Of a DNA stretch of 64,000 nucleotides, positions 1-8,659 are shown piece by piece. The position numbers were made by a program, and so were the translations under genes. Position 1 is the first letter of the stretch; each line of letters starts with the position of its first letter. The notes below the pieces were generated by a model. The model saw only the letters and a program-made list of their open reading frames with translations, had not been told where the DNA came from and searched no databases. Origin of the DNA: Microtetraspora sp. NBRC 13810. Its GTDB lineage: Bacteria; Actinomycetota; Actinomycetes; Streptosporangiales; Streptosporangiaceae. The stretch is taken from assembly GCF_030268685.1 (NCBI RefSeq), contig NZ_BSRQ01000002.1, forward strand, positions 186,001 through 250,000, read 5' to 3'.

Positions 1-802
1 GCGCCGTCTCGACCAGCGCGCGCACGGCGGCCGGCACCGAGCGCTCGCCGCCCCGCTCGATCGCGGCGGCGGACCTGGCCAGCGCCTCGGCGACGGCCGG
101 CGTGCCGGCGGCCCAGGCCAGGTCCGCGGGGAGCGGAGCGGGCGGCAGCAGGCCGAGCGACTCGCCCGGCGCGCGGTGTCTCGTGGCCGCCGGCCGCATC
201 ACCCGGCCGGCCAGCCGCATCAGGCCGCCGCGCAGCCGCGCGGGCGTCCCCGGCGGGAAGGGGGACGTGCCGAGGAACACGTTGACCATGCGGTTGTAGT
301 AGTGGAAGACGACGGCGACCCCGGCGAGCTCGGGCCCCTGCGCGGCGGGGAACGGCGGCGAAGCGCCCGCCGCCGTCCCGCAGTCCCTGGCCCACCCGGC
401 GACGGCGCGGAGGTGCGGATCGGCGATCGCCTCGAACCGGCCGCCGGCGACCGCCGTGGCGTCCCCGCCCTGCACCAGCCCGTGCAGCATCGTGCCGTGC
501 ACGTCCACGCAGTAGGGGCAGGTGTTGCCGTGCGACACGGCCGCGGCGACCGCCTCCTTGGCCGCCCGGCCGGCCTTCCCGGTGGCGATCAGCGTCTCCC
601 GCAGCATCACCCAGGCCGCGGCGAGGGCGTCGGGCGCGGGAGAATGCAGGATGACCGGCGGCGCGAGGACGCCGAAGTCACGCTCCACCTGCGCGTAGAC
701 CTCGGCGACCCGCCCCCGCGCGGCCTCCGCCCGCACCACGGAGACGTGCTCGACCTGCTGCTGCGTCCCACGTCGTGCCGCCCGGACGAAGGCTCCTGTC
801 AT
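1..802 (-). CDS. AhpD-like carboxymuconolactone decarboxylase family protein (partial, cut by window edge)
   Basis: The reading frame starts at ATG 802 and stays open to base 1, giving at least 267 residues; the C terminus lies outside. A GGGAGG Shine-Dalgarno sits seven bases before the ATG. Around residues 93-102 the protein reads SHGNTCPYCVDVH, the CxxC followed by a histidine that marks AhpD-type alkylhydroperoxidases and carboxymuconolactone decarboxylases, which use the cysteine pair in peroxide reduction. The gene begins 19 bases after the GMC oxidoreductase stop, so it looks like the third gene of that operon. It may detoxify peroxide made by a flavin oxidase, but this is inference. 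No signal peptide is visible. Confidence 0.8.
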   Translation of the reverse strand, partial: MTGAFVRAARRGTQQQVEHVSVVRAEAARGRVAEVYAQVERDFGVLAPPVILHSPAPDALAAAWVMLRETLIATGKAGRAAKEAVAAAVSHGNTCPYCVDVHGTMLHGLVQGGDATAVAGGRFEAIADPHLRAVAGWARDCGTAAGASPPFPAAQGPELAGVAVVFHYYNRMVNVFLGTSPFPPGTPARLRGGLMRLAGRVMRPAATRHRAPGESLGLLPPAPLPADLAWAAGTPAVAEALARSAAAIERGGERSVPAAVRALVETA

Positions 803-821
803 GGCGTGGCCTCCCGCCTGG

Positions 822-2477
822 TCAGTCGCTGGTCAGGCTGGGCACGAGCGCGGCCGTGCCGCGGCGCCCGGCGGTGGCCCCGTCCGGCGAGGGCGCCCCG
901 TACGTGACGGAGACGCCCCGGTCCCGGGCGGCCCGGACGATGCCCGGCATGGCCCGCTCGGCGAGCGCGGCGATGGTCATGGCGGGGTTGACCGTCAGCC
1001 CGCCGGGTACGGCGGAGCCGTCGGTGACGAAGATGCCCGGGTGCCCCCGCAGCTCGTGCCGGTCGTCGAGCGCGGAGGTCGCCGGGTCGTCCCCGATGCG
1101 GCACGACGCCAGCGGGTGCACGGTGTAGGCGCCGACGACGTCGTTCGTCCACGGCATGACCTTGCCGATCCCGTCGCGTTCGAGGATGTCGCGCACCGCG
1201 GCGTCGGACTCGGCCCAGCCGCGCAGGGTGTTCGCGGTCGGCTGGTAGCGGAGGTTCCCGCGCCCGAGCATCTGCTGGGAGATGCGGACGGCGTTCCCGG
1301 TCGCCGGCGGCAGGCCGAAGACCCCCTCGTTGTCGTCCTCGGAGATGGTGAAGATGGTCAGCCACGACTGCCAGCGCTTGAGCATCTCCTTCTTCTCCAC
1401 GCCGAACCAGGTGGGACCGGCCGCCTCGGGCGCCTGGGCGAGGATGGTGCCCAGACCGGGCGGGAAGTACAGCTGTTCCAGCGAGAAACGGGAGTATTCC
1501 GGCAGGGATCCGTCGAGGCGGTCCCAGTTGGCCACCACCGGGCCGCGGCCGATCTGGTTGGCGGCGTAGGCGAGGCCGTCGCCCCGGTCGAGGCCGAGCA
1601 CCTCGCGGGCCCGGTCCTCGTCGATCACGGCGGTGTTGAGCCGTTCGCCGTTGCCGGAGAAGTAGCGGCCCACCGCGTGCGGCATCCGGCCGAGCGCCGG
1701 TTCCGACCGCTGCAGGATGACCGGGGTCGCGCCCGCGCCCGCCGCCAGGATCACGATCTTGGCGTCGATCGTCCCGCTGCCCGTGTGGATCCGGTAGTCC
1801 TCGTCGTCGATGACGTTGTAGTGCACCCGGTAGCCGCCGTCGCCGGTCCGGGAGAGATGCTGCACCTCGTGCATCGGCCGGATCTGCGCGCCGTGCGCGA
1901 GGGCGGCGGGCAGGTAGTTGAACAGCAGCGACCGCTTGGCGTCGAACCGGCAGCCCGCCATCATCCAGTTGCAGTTGGTGCACCTGGCGTTGTCCACGGC
2001 GACCGGCACCGGGTTGGCGGTGTGGCCCGCGTGGTGGCACGCCGCCGCCCACAGCCCGCCCGCGTACGTGACGTCGTCCCAGCTCTGCTTGGTGACCGGC
2101 ATCGCCTCGGCCACCCGGTCGTACCACGGTTCGAGGGTGTCCCGGGTGAGCGCGCCCGGCCACATCCGCCGGCCTATGCTGCCCGTGCGTTCGAAGACGA
2201 AGCGCGGCGCCCTGGGCATCGCCGCGAAGTAGACGACACTGCCGCCGCCGACGCAGTTCCCGCTGAGGACGCTCATGCCGTCGCCCACCACGAAGTCGAA
2301 GATCCGGGTGCTGGAGGAGCCGAGTTTGAAGTCGTGCTCGAAGTCCTTGCCCTCCAGCCACGGCCCGCGTTCCAGCACCACGACGCGCGCGCCGCCGGCG
2401 GCCAGGTGGTAGGCCGCGATGGCGCCGCCGAATCCGCTGCCGATCACCAGGACGTCGGTGCTCTCAAGGCTCGTCAT
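822..2477 (-). CDS. GMC family FAD-dependent oxidoreductase
   Basis: A 551-residue protein. The N terminus (residues 7-35, VLVIGSGFGGAIAAYHLAAG and a following acidic residue) is the FAD-binding beta-alpha-beta fold. The C-terminal part has the GMC-C signature with a conserved His-Pro (YTVHPLASCRIG) and a late Asn-Pro (LTVNPAMTIAALAE), as in cholesterol oxidases and other GMC dehydrogenases. The start at ATG 2477 overlaps the stop of the upstream DUF5987-like gene (ATGA), so the two are translationally coupled. Such small proteins often accompany GMC enzymes, much as gluconate-dehydrogenase small subunits do. It sits beside an enediyne locus and could oxidise an alcohol in that or another pathway; the substrate cannot be told. 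Confidence 0.9.
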   Translation of the reverse strand: MTSLESTDVLVIGSGFGGAIAAYHLAAGGARVVVLERGPWLEGKDFEHDFKLGSSSTRIFDFVVGDGMSVLSGNCVGGGSVVYFAAMPRAPRFVFERTGSIGRRMWPGALTRDTLEPWYDRVAEAMPVTKQSWDDVTYAGGLWAAACHHAGHTANPVPVAVDNARCTNCNWMMAGCRFDAKRSLLFNYLPAALAHGAQIRPMHEVQHLSRTGDGGYRVHYNVIDDEDYRIHTGSGTIDAKIVILAAGAGATPVILQRSEPALGRMPHAVGRYFSGNGERLNTAVIDEDRAREVLGLDRGDGLAYAANQIGRGPVVANWDRLDGSLPEYSRFSLEQLYFPPGLGTILAQAPEAAGPTWFGVEKKEMLKRWQSWLTIFTISEDDNEGVFGLPPATGNAVRISQQMLGRGNLRYQPTANTLRGWAESDAAVRDILERDGIGKVMPWTNDVVGAYTVHPLASCRIGDDPATSALDDRHELRGHPGIFVTDGSAVPGGLTVNPAMTIAALAERAMPGIVRAARDRGVSVTYGAPSPDGATAGRRGTAALVPSLTSD

Positions 2478-3043
2478 GCGGGACTCCCTGACGGGGTGGT
2501 GTGCGGGTGGAGCTCGGCCAGCTGGCGGCCGTAGCCGTATCGGGGGAAGCGCCACAGGCCGTCGGCGTCCGGCATGAACAGGCCGAGTGCCTTGATGCCG
2601 GGGTGGCCCTCGGCGATCGCGTCGAGGGTGTTCATGTGCGCGCCCGTGTCGAAGGCCATGTTGCTGAACAGCGCGAGACTGACCCAGACGTCCTTCTCCG
2701 GGTGGCCGGGCGATATGAGGGCCTGGATCAGGGCTGTGCGCTCGCCGAACGGAAGTGCGACGAACGGCGGCACCGCCGGGTCCAGCGACAGGCCGCGCCA
2801 CCCGGCGTGCGCGCGGGCCTGGTCGTTCAGCATGCGGGTGAGTTCGTCCAGTCCGTCCACCACCCCCGTGGCGGACCATTCCAGCAGTTCCAGGGCGCCG
2901 GCCGCGACGGCGCCGGGCCCGGCCGACGCCCCGGCCACCGCCCGGTCCCCCGGCCAGCGTTTCTCGCCGGGCACGATCGTGTCCGCGAAGGCTTCGATCG
3001 TCATCTTTCGTATCTCTTCCTCGACCGGGGCATCCGATGGCAC
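2474..3043 (-). CDS. DUF5987-like small partner of the GMC oxidoreductase
   Basis: I take GTG 3043 as the start because AGGAGGT lies seven bases upstream; an upstream ATG at 3079 lacks such a site. The product has 189 residues and carries the block KMTIEAFADTIVPGEKRWPG near its N terminus, which I remember from actinobacterial DUF5987 proteins encoded next to GMC oxidoreductases. The family is of unknown function. By analogy with the small subunits of gluconate and sorbitol dehydrogenases it may be a chaperone or maturation partner. No twin-arginine signal or membrane helix is seen. Its stop codon overlaps the start of the GMC gene. Confidence 0.65.
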   Translation of the reverse strand: MPSDAPVEEEIRKMTIEAFADTIVPGEKRWPGDRAVAGASAGPGAVAAGALELLEWSATGVVDGLDELTRMLNDQARAHAGWRGLSLDPAVPPFVALPFGERTALIQALISPGHPEKDVWVSLALFSNMAFDTGAHMNTLDAIAEGHPGIKALGLFMPDADGLWRFPRYGYGRQLAELHPHTTPSGSPA

Positions 3044-3173
3044 CGATGTCACCTCCTGTTGTCGCGGCGAGGAGGGCACGCGTGACCGGCTGGGATATCG
3101 ACGGCCGAGCGACCTCAGGTGACGGCGAATAATCCACGACGAGACCGGGATTGTTTACACGCCGATTGAGCAC

Positions 3174-3188
3174 TCACCTGGCAGGTGA
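3174..3188. promoter_or_regulatory. 15-bp palindrome in the divergent promoter region
   Basis: TCACCTG-G-CAGGTGA is a palindrome with 7-bp arms in the 390-base gap between the divergent DUF5987/GMC operon and the TetR gene. A half-site-like CACCTGGCAG recurs at about 4257-4266 in front of the StrR-like gene. It may be an operator for one of the neighbouring regulators. The rest of the gap contains no convincing gene; a TATAAG at 3400-3405 could be the -10 box of the TetR gene. Confidence 0.35.
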
Positions 3189-3432
3189 ATTGCCTATTTC
3201 CTCGCCCACGCCCATCGTCGGGCGCGGCGTCGAACAGTGCATCTCTGAGCGTGCCGTGACGCGGCCCGAGCGACGCCCGGGGCACGGGTAAACCCGCTTC
3301 CGCCCACCGGGACGTCTTCCGGCGGCCCCGGCCACCTGGCGACTTCCGTTTCCGAAAGCGAGAACTTCCGCCAACCCTCTACAAAGGCGTGGTGCTCCTT
3401 ATAAGATCGTTTACTCCTGGAAATGGGGATGT

Positions 3433-4101
3433 GTGTGGAGCATGCAGACGCGAGCCAACCGGACACGACAGCTCCTGTTGAAGGCCGCCGCCGAGGCGTT
3501 CGACGATCACGGATACCGTGGGACACGGCTTCAGGACGTGGTGGCGGGGCGGGGCATCAGCAAGGGCGCCCTGTACTTCCACTTCGCGTCCAAGGAACGA
3601 CTCGCCGCCGCCATCGTCATGGAACAGCGTGACCTGCTGTCCCGGCTCTCCAGCGAGCTGCGAGATCGCCATCCGCGCGCCATCCAGCGGCTCATCGTGC
3701 TGTCGCTGCGCACGGCGGGCATGCTCCAGGACGACCCCATGGTCCGCGCGAGCACCCGGCTCGCCTGCGAGAGCCACCACATCGGCGCGGCGATACCGCC
3801 CCTCTTCGACCACTGGACCGACACGGTCAGGACGCTGCTGGACGAGGCCGGGACGCAGGGCGACCTGTTGCCCGAGGTCGACACCGGGCTTGTCGCGGAG
3901 TTCATCATCGCCGCGATCATCGGACTCCGGCGCACCAGGGAGGACGCGAAGAATGAGGACGGAATCGCGCGGCACGTGATGGAGATGTGGCGGCTCCTGC
4001 TCCCGGGACTGGCCGTGCGGGCACACCTTCCGGAGATCATGCAGGCGATCGATACATATACCCGGCAAGCGTATAGACAGCCTTGCAGAAACGGCCGATG
4101 A
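3433..4101 (+). CDS. TetR family regulator, gamma-butyrolactone receptor (ArpA/ScbR) type
   Basis: A 222-residue protein (GTG 3433; ATG 3442 is an alternative start and fits the family N terminus better, but neither has a strong ribosome site). The helix-turn-helix lies in roughly residues 10-60. The stretch RGISKGALYFHFASKERLAA is typical of the ArpA/ScbR subfamily of TetR repressors that bind gamma-butyrolactone-type autoregulators. The ligand domain fills the rest. These proteins usually repress a cluster regulator or a butyrolactone synthase. No synthase is in this window. The adjacent StrR-like gene makes a plausible target, as ArpA-type receptors sit above StrR in streptomycin control. 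Confidence 0.85.
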   Translation: MWSMQTRANRTRQLLLKAAAEAFDDHGYRGTRLQDVVAGRGISKGALYFHFASKERLAAAIVMEQRDLLSRLSSELRDRHPRAIQRLIVLSLRTAGMLQDDPMVRASTRLACESHHIGAAIPPLFDHWTDTVRTLLDEAGTQGDLLPEVDTGLVAEFIIAAIIGLRRTREDAKNEDGIARHVMEMWRLLLPGLAVRAHLPEIMQAIDTYTRQAYRQPCRNGR

Positions 4102-4448
4102 AGTCAAGGGCCGACGGGTTGATTGTTGTGCGTCCGGCCGGACAGAAATACCTGTCCGCGAGGTTCCTTCCGACCCGTAACCGATTCCGGTCCGTTCATT
4201 CGGACATCGGCACACTAGGCACAACTCACTACGCGTGCAAGATTAATAAGTCGCACACCTGGCAGACTTGCGAAAAGTCGGCCAGCCGGTATCTTTCTGA
4301 CTGATGTACATCTGACAGGCCGCTTCACCAAGATCGACCACCGCAGGACAAGGCGCGGCAACTCGTCGCGAAGGCGATGGGGGCGTCGTCGCGAAGGCAA
4401 CGGGGGCAGCAGTTCACCTTCGTCGCACAGGGAGACCGGGAGTAGCAC
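4102..4448. other. Intergenic region before the StrR-like gene
   Basis: This 347-base stretch is lower in GC than its surroundings and contains no convincing gene. It has an inverted repeat CGGACAG-6-CTGTCCG at 4139-4158 and a CACCTGGCAG box near 4257-4266 that resembles half of the palindrome at 3174-3188. It presumably carries the promoter of the StrR-like gene; no clean -35/-10 pair could be assigned. Confidence 0.4.
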
Positions 4449-5471
4449 GTGGGCCACACTCCGTCAGCAGCCCCACCAGTCGCCGACCGCGCAGCCGGAC
4501 CGGCGTCCGCCGACGGACCCCTCACCGTGCCCATCAAGACCCTCAGTCTCGGGTATTCCCCCCGGCGGGGGGTGAACGAGGAGCACATCCAGTTGCTCAC
4601 CCAAGCCGAGATTCCGCTGCCCCCGATTCTGGTGCACCGGGTGACCATGCGGGTGATCGACGGCGTGCACCGGCTCCTGGCGGCCGCATTCATGGGCCGG
4701 GACGAAATCGACGTGGTGTTCTTCGACGGCAGCGCGGAGGACGCGTTCCTTCTCGCCGTCAGGGAGAACGTGACACATGGCCTGCCGTTACCCCTTGCGG
4801 AACGCAAGGCGGCGGCAATGCGCATCATTTCGTCACATCCGCACCTGTCAAACCGTGCGATCGCCGGCCATACCGGTTTGGCCGCCAAGACCGTCGGCGC
4901 GCTCCGGCAGCGTTCGAGTGAGGAAATTCCCCGGTCGAATGCCAGGATCGGCACCGACGGGCGGGTGCGCCCGCTGAAGTCCTCGGAGGGCAGGCGCCGC
5001 GCCGCCGAGGCGATCGAGCGGCACCCGGACGCCTCCGTCCGGGAGATCGCGCGGATGGCCGGCGTCTCCGTCGGCACGGCGCACGACGTCCGCCTGCGGC
5101 TGAGCCGGGGAGAGGATCCGGTCCCCGCGAGGCTGCGCACCCGCGGCCGGCCGCGGAACACCGCCCAGCACCCGCCGGACGCCGCACCGGGCCGCCCGCC
5201 CGGCCGGCCGGTCGAGCAGGCCCAGCTCATCGAACTGCCGCCGGTCCTGCAGAAACTCGCCAAGGACCCCGCGTTGCGGCACACCGATCCGGGCCGGGAG
5301 CTGCTGCGGCTGCTGCACGCGCGATCGATCACGGTCACGAACTGGTCCGCGCTCATCGAAGCCGTGCCGCCGCACTGCGCGCCGGTCATCGCCCAGATCG
5401 CCCGGCAGTACGCGGAGAACTGGGGCCGGCTCGCCCGCGGTCTCGAACGCCTCAACGACCCTTCGTTCTGA
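4449..5471 (+). CDS. StrR-like pathway regulator with ParB/Srx nuclease-like N domain
   Basis: A 340-residue protein starting at GTG 4449, with GGGAG about seven bases upstream. Residues 24-120 form a ParB-like domain with the block LPPILVHRVTMRVIDGVHRL followed by LAVRENVTHGLPLPLAERKA. This closely matches the StrR family of pathway-specific activators known from streptomycin, novobiocin (NovG) and glycopeptide clusters. A helix-turn-helix (LSNRAIAGHTGLAAKTVGAL) lies near residues 135-155, and a second HTH-like segment (VREIARMAGVSVGTAHDVRL) near 197-217. It probably activates the enediyne operon next door or the aminoglycoside genes at the other end; the sequence alone does not decide. I saw no GTTCGA-type StrR sites in the promoters inspected. 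Confidence 0.8.
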   Translation: MGHTPSAAPPVADRAAGPASADGPLTVPIKTLSLGYSPRRGVNEEHIQLLTQAEIPLPPILVHRVTMRVIDGVHRLLAAAFMGRDEIDVVFFDGSAEDAFLLAVRENVTHGLPLPLAERKAAAMRIISSHPHLSNRAIAGHTGLAAKTVGALRQRSSEEIPRSNARIGTDGRVRPLKSSEGRRRAAEAIERHPDASVREIARMAGVSVGTAHDVRLRLSRGEDPVPARLRTRGRPRNTAQHPPDAAPGRPPGRPVEQAQLIELPPVLQKLAKDPALRHTDPGRELLRLLHARSITVTNWSALIEAVPPHCAPVIAQIARQYAENWGRLARGLERLNDPSF

Positions 5472-5854
5472 GCGTCCGGCCACCCGCCACGGGTGAGCCG
5501 GTTCTCTCGCGCATCCTTTCGACACGTCCGTCACCCTTACTCAACCTCTTCACAGAACTCAACCGAATCGACGAAGCGTAAATATGTCACACTTTCATTG
5601 GACCGCTATTCGCCGACGGAGATCCCCGAGTTCAAATCCAGGAAACCTGCTCTCGAACTCTGACTGTTATAGTTGCCACTGTGGGCCGATCGCGGTCAAC
5701 ACACAGTCACACCGCAGGCTCGAAACGTGACTCATAATCCGATGACAGCCACCCGGCCAGCCAATCACAACTTTAGAGGGGGGGTATCCGGTATTCACCA
5801 CCGGCAACAGGTCATTAAAGAACTTAAACCAACGACATCAGAGGTGAACGGGTG
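5472..5854. other. Intergenic region between StrR-like and AraC genes
   Basis: About 380 bases without a supported gene. An imperfect hairpin (GGCCACCC ... GGGTGAGCC, about 5478-5500) follows the StrR-like stop and may slow transcription. TATAGT at 5668-5673 is a fair -10 candidate for the AraC gene, which would give a leader of about 180 bases. A run of seven G residues lies near 5777-5783. Confidence 0.35.
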
Positions 5855-6613
5855 ATGGACAGTCATTCGGAACGGAGCATACAGCGCGTTATCACCCACA
5901 TATGTCAGAACATGGGTGATCAGATCACCATCGACGACATGGCACGTACGGCGATGTTCAGCAAATTTCACTTCACCCGCATCTTCCAGCGGGCGACCGG
6001 AGTGTCACCGGGGCGGTTTCTTTCCGCCGTCCGGCTCCAGGAGGCCAAGCGGCTGCTCCTCTCGACCTCCATGAGTGTCACCGAGATCAGTCACAAGGTG
6101 GGGTACAGCAGCGTCGGGACCTTCAGCACCCGCTTCAAGAACAGCGTCGGGCTCTCGCCCACCGCCTATCGCGAGTTGCGGGGTTTCGCGCCCAGCATTC
6201 CTGTCGCCAGCCACCATTCGTCGCCCCGGTCCATGAGCATTCAGGGCGAGGTCCTGCAGCAGACCTCCTCGGACTATGCGGAAGGAATGGTCTTCATCGG
6301 GCTCTTCCCGGACACCATCCCCCAGGGCCGGCCGACCCGCTGCACGGTGCTCGACCGGCCCAGCGCGTTCCGGCTCGACAACGTCCCCGAGGGGGACTGG
6401 CATCTCCTGGTGCAGTCGGTGGCCCCCGGCGAGGAGCAGGTCATCGGCGACACGCCGCCGACGGTCGCCATGCACGGACCGATCACCATCCGGCATGATC
6501 GGCTTGTCCGGCCCCTGCGTCTCAGCCTGCGGCCGATGCGCATGCTCGACCCTCCGGTGCTGCTCGCGCTCCTCGACGCACGACAAGGCGCGTTGAGCGC
6601 GGCCGCGAGCTGA
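5855..6613 (+). CDS. AraC family transcriptional regulator with N-terminal HTH
   Basis: A 252-residue protein; ATG 5855 lies eight bases after GAGGTG, and GTG 5852 is an alternative. The double helix-turn-helix of the AraC family occupies residues 8-105, with FHFTRIFQRATGVSPGRFLS in the first half and the second-HTH signature VTEISHKVGYSSVGTFSTRF. The remaining 140 residues form a domain I do not recognise; it has the form of a small beta-rich C-terminal ligand domain. The DNA-binding domain being at the N terminus is the reverse of classical AraC. It is transcribed towards the enediyne operon and separated from it by a strong terminator. Regulation of the cassette is likely but not shown. 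Confidence 0.85.
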   Translation: MDSHSERSIQRVITHICQNMGDQITIDDMARTAMFSKFHFTRIFQRATGVSPGRFLSAVRLQEAKRLLLSTSMSVTEISHKVGYSSVGTFSTRFKNSVGLSPTAYRELRGFAPSIPVASHHSSPRSMSIQGEVLQQTSSDYAEGMVFIGLFPDTIPQGRPTRCTVLDRPSAFRLDNVPEGDWHLLVQSVAPGEEQVIGDTPPTVAMHGPITIRHDRLVRPLRLSLRPMRMLDPPVLLALLDARQGALSAAAS

Positions 6614-6653
6614 CGTCGCAGAACCCGAAAGCACCCGACGAATGGCACGCGGT

Positions 6654-6693
6654 ATGAAAGCGGCCCAGACATGGACGTCTGGGCCGCTTTCAT
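6654..6693. terminator. Bidirectional intrinsic-type terminator hairpin
   Basis: A perfect 17-bp stem (ATGAAAGCGGCCCAGAC at 6654-6670 and its complement at 6677-6693) with a six-base loop. It lies between the convergent AraC and P450 genes. The arms end in short A/T runs on both sides, so it could end transcription from either direction. Confidence 0.8.
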
Positions 6694-6749
6694 GTCACGA
6701 GGATCGTGACCTTCGAGGTCGCGAAGATGCCGCGAGGATGTCGCGAGGA

Positions 6750-8126
6750 TCAGGGCAGGGCGCTCACCCGCACCGGCAGGCCGCCCCCCAGGCGCAGGGA
6801 CAGCATCGGCTCGGGCACCGCCCGGTGACCGGGCACCGCGGACAGGCGCAGTTCCCTGACCACCATGGCGAGGACGAAGGTGGCCTCCACCATGCCGAGG
6901 TGGTTGCCGACGCAGAACCGGGGCCCGGCGCCGAACGGGATGTAGGCGTACTGCGGCCGGGATTTCGGCAGCTTCGGATCGAACCGGTCGGGATCGAACC
7001 GCTCCGGCTCGGTCCAGAACGCCGGATGCCGGTGCAGCGTGTAGGGACAGACCAGCACGTCGGCGCCCGCCGGGACGTGGAAACCGCCCACCTCGTCCTC
7101 GGCCTGGGCCACCCGGGGCAGGATCCACACCGGCGGATACAGCCGCATGGCCTCCTGGATGACCATCGCCGTGTACGGCAGGCCGTGCAGGTCCTCGTAT
7201 CCCGGCAGCCGGTCGCCGAGAGTGCCCACGACCTCCTCGCGCAGCCGTTCCAGCACCTCCGGGTGCCGGTCGAGCAGATGGAAGGTCCACCCCAGCGTGC
7301 TCGCCGTCGTCTCGTGGCCGGCGAGCAGCAGCGTCACCAGCTCGTCCCGCAGGCGCTGCCTGCCGACCCGGGGATCGGACTCCTCCCGGACGGAGACGAC
7401 CAGGCGGGACAGCGCGTCGTCGCCCTCGGGACGCTCGCCGCGTTCGGCCACCAGCCGCTCGACGACCCGTTCCAGCTCGCGGCGGGCCCGGCGGAAGCGC
7501 AGCTGCTTGGGCAGCGGCGTCCACAGCGGGACCATGCCCTGCGTCACCATCTCGAACATCGCCTGGTCCTGCACGGCCTCGAAGGAGTGGCCCACCGAAG
7601 CGTGCGCGCTGAGGTCGGCGTCCAGCAGGGTCCGGCCGAGGACGCCGAGGGTGAGCCCGGTCAGCTCCTGGACGAGATCGACCGGTTCCCCTCCCGCGCG
7701 GGCCCGCAGCCGGGCGACCAGCTTGGCCGCCTCCTCGGCGATCACGTCCGCCTGCTGGGAGATGCGCTTGTTCTGGAAGGCGGGCTGGACCACCCTGCGC
7801 TGCTTGCGCCACAGGTCGCCCTCGCTGGTCAGCAGCCCGTCGCCGAGGGCCCGGCGGGCCTGCACCAGGCCGATGCCCTTGTGGTAGTTGGCGCTGTTGT
7901 CGGCCAGCACGTGCTTGGCGTGGTCCGGGTGGTTGAAGAAGTAGAGCGTGCGCGGGCCGATCGCCAGCCTGGCCGCGTCGCCGTACCGCGCCGCCGTGCT
8001 CATCAGGGCGAGCCGGTCCACGACCAGCTTCCTCAGCAGGCTCAGCGTCGCGGTGCGCGGCGGGCCGGGCGGCACCCGGCGGGCCGCCGCCCGCCGCGTG
8101 CCGCCGGGATGTCTCGTGGTGCTCAT
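6750..8126 (-). CDS. Cytochrome P450
   Basis: A 458-residue P450 starting at ATG 8126, whose start overlaps the stop of the flavin reductase (ATGA). It shows the I-helix oxygen-binding motif AGHETTAS, the K-helix ExxR in QEAMRLYPP, and the heme loop FGAGPRFCVGNHLG with the axial cysteine near residue 405. The TTASTLGWTF and PPVWILPR segments are closer to CYP102/CYP4-like enzymes than to most actinomycete class I P450s. It is the last visible gene of the enediyne operon, so a late oxidation of the enediyne core or its side groups is likely. Redox partners are not encoded nearby. Confidence 0.9.
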   Translation of the reverse strand: MSTTRHPGGTRRAAARRVPPGPPRTATLSLLRKLVVDRLALMSTAARYGDAARLAIGPRTLYFFNHPDHAKHVLADNSANYHKGIGLVQARRALGDGLLTSEGDLWRKQRRVVQPAFQNKRISQQADVIAEEAAKLVARLRARAGGEPVDLVQELTGLTLGVLGRTLLDADLSAHASVGHSFEAVQDQAMFEMVTQGMVPLWTPLPKQLRFRRARRELERVVERLVAERGERPEGDDALSRLVVSVREESDPRVGRQRLRDELVTLLLAGHETTASTLGWTFHLLDRHPEVLERLREEVVGTLGDRLPGYEDLHGLPYTAMVIQEAMRLYPPVWILPRVAQAEDEVGGFHVPAGADVLVCPYTLHRHPAFWTEPERFDPDRFDPKLPKSRPQYAYIPFGAGPRFCVGNHLGMVEATFVLAMVVRELRLSAVPGHRAVPEPMLSLRLGGGLPVRVSALP

Positions 8127-8659
8127 GCCGTGACCCCTGTTCGCTCGGGTTCCAGGCGGCGGAAACGCCCCTGGTAGAACAGCAGGGCCTCGGCTCTCTC
8201 CCCTGCCGGGTGGTCCATGGACAGCACCTCGCCGATGAAGATGGAGTGGTCGCCGCCGTCGCAGGAGCGCCAGAGCCGGCACTCGAAGGTCGCCAGCGCG
8301 CCGCTGATCAGCGGCGTCCCGGTCACCGGCCCCGCCTCGCAGTCGACGCCCTCGAACTGCGCCGCGCCCAGGGGCCTGGACAGGTCCGCGAACCGTTTCG
8401 CCACCGCCTCCTGGTCCGCGGCCAGCACCGAGACGCCGAAGATCCCGGCGTCGAGCATGCCGTGCATGACCGCGGTGCGGCCGACGCAGATCAGCGCGAG
8501 GGGCGGATCCAGCGACACCGACGTGAAGGAGTTGGCGGTCATGGCGTGCGGGGTGGCGCCGCCGACCGTCACGACGGTGACGCCGGTGGGGAACACGCCG
8601 AAGGTACGGCGCAGCAGCTTGGCGTCGGTGACGCCCCGGGCTCCGTTGACGCCGTTCAC
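8123..8659 (-). CDS. Flavin reductase domain protein (partner of a two-component monooxygenase)
   Basis: A 178-residue protein of the HpaC/flavin reductase-like FMN-binding family. FPTGVTVVTV, MTANSFTSVSLDPPL and the FPTG...S-DPP pattern in residues 20-60 are diagnostic, and GDHSIFIGEV lies near the end. These enzymes supply reduced FAD or FMN to partner monooxygenases; enediyne clusters contain an E6-type member. No flavin-dependent monooxygenase or halogenase is in this window, so its partner is probably in the part of the cluster beyond the left edge. Start and stop overlap both neighbours by four bases, which supports co-translation with the thioesterase. Confidence 0.85.
   Translation of the reverse strand: MNGVNGARGVTDAKLLRRTFGVFPTGVTVVTVGGATPHAMTANSFTSVSLDPPLALICVGRTAVMHGMLDAGIFGVSVLAADQEAVAKRFADLSRPLGAAQFEGVDCEAGPVTGTPLISGALATFECRLWRSCDGGDHSIFIGEVLSMDHPAGERAEALLFYQGRFRRLEPERTGVTA

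Noticed and set aside
799..2361. Minus-strand frame overlapping the GMC oxidoreductase in another phase
   Set aside because: No recognisable motif; the GMC protein in the neighbouring frame has full FAD and C-terminal signatures.
4083..4304. Possible 73-residue protein between TetR and StrR-like genes
   Set aside because: No ribosome site, non-genomic codon use and no similarity; better treated as promoter DNA.
5673..5855. Possible 60-residue protein before the AraC gene
   Set aside because: No ribosome site and weak third-position GC; probably the AraC leader.
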